From contig CAMLPA010000243.1 in NCBI GenBank assembly GCA_946481605.1, forward strand, positions 1-5,673: DNA of 5,673 nucleotides, written 5' to 3'. Source of the DNA: an uncultured Flavihumibacter sp. (GTDB lineage: Bacteria > Bacteroidota > Bacteroidia > Chitinophagales > Chitinophagaceae). The position numbers and the translations under genes were made by a program. The notes below the pieces were generated by a model that saw nothing but the letters and a program-made list of their open reading frames with translations, did no database searches and had not been told where the DNA came from. This document shows, piece by piece, positions 5,541 to 5,673 of the stretch. How positions within the stretch are numbered: position 1 is the stretch's first letter; the number at the start of each line of letters is the position of its first letter.

Positions 5541-5673
5541 ACCAGACGCGCTTTTCAAATACTAACAGCAACTTTGTTGGTTGCGACGGGGTGGATTTTG
5601 TTTCAGCACAGGGCAATGGCCGCACCGTATAGAGCATTCCAACAACAGGACACCGCCAAAACTGCTGCAGATA
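5538..5673 (+). CDS. N-terminal fragment of an exported protein, probably SprA (type IX secretion / gliding)
   Basis: The first 45 codons of a gene that continues past the right edge. From TTG 5538 the protein has a clear Sec signal peptide: basic MTRRA, hydrophobic FQILTATLLVATGWILF (6-22) and QHRAMA-AP, with likely cleavage after AMA (residue 27). A Gln- and Ala-rich stretch with QQQDTAK follows. No ATG lies upstream in frame before ruvA. The next in-frame ATG, at 5616, would remove almost the whole signal peptide, so TTG is preferred. In many Bacteroidota the gene after ruvA is sprA (sov in Porphyromonas), the very large outer-membrane translocon of type IX secretion, needed for gliding in Flavobacterium. 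Naming it SprA rests on that gene order plus the export signal, since no SprA domain falls inside the window. Another exported protein cannot be excluded. Confidence 0.6.
   Translation, partial: MTRRAFQILTATLLVATGWILFQHRAMAAPYRAFQQQDTAKTAAD

Noticed and set aside
1..5673. Defence system, mobile element, CRISPR or other novel multi-gene system
   Set aside because: All complete genes are core metabolic or repair families, with no repeats, integrase, transposase or unknown gene cluster and no region of clearly different composition.

Overview
This 5.7 kb window looks like ordinary chromosomal DNA from a Bacteroidota bacterium, most likely of the Chitinophagaceae type. That placement is inferred from four things. 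The GC content is moderate. No start codon has a Shine-Dalgarno sequence. TAnnTTTG-like promoter boxes lie very close to the ATGs of fabD and ruvA. A signal-peptide-bearing gene follows ruvA directly, and in many Bacteroidota that position is held by sprA.

Left part, plus strand, 1-1221: a pterin module. The window opens in the last 18 codons of a 6-pyruvoyl/6-carboxytetrahydropterin synthase-like gene. After 127 bases comes a complete second member of the family, with a C-x5-HGH active-site motif of the tetrahydrobiopterin type. After a further 20 bases comes folE (GTP cyclohydrolase I). FolE makes dihydroneopterin triphosphate from GTP, and that is the substrate of both synthase-like proteins. 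An imperfect inverted repeat separates folE from fabD.

Centre: fabD (malonyl-CoA:ACP transacylase, plus strand, 1266-2159) meets a minus-strand block tail to tail, and the two stop codons overlap. In its own reading direction that block is fabH (beta-ketoacyl-ACP synthase III), a trans-sulfuration family PLP enzyme, and a GNAT acetyltransferase resembling spermidine/spermine or thialysine acetyltransferases. The last two genes are only 2 bases apart. FabD supplies malonyl-ACP and FabH condenses it with an acyl-CoA, so two fatty-acid initiation enzymes sit on opposite strands around a sulfur amino-acid enzyme.

Right part, plus strand, 4919-5673: ruvA (Holliday-junction branch migration) has a promoter-like box almost touching its ATG and is divergent from fabH. 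It is followed by the first 45 codons of a secreted or outer-membrane protein, probably SprA, the type IX secretion translocon. This gene apparently starts at TTG inside a perfect 14-base palindrome.

I see no rRNA, tRNA, CRISPR array, insertion sequence, prophage or obvious transferred segment. All complete genes belong to well-known families. The points worth a second look are arrangement and detail: the paired pterin synthases, the acetyltransferase coupled to the trans-sulfuration enzyme, the overlapping stops, and the start of the sprA-like gene.
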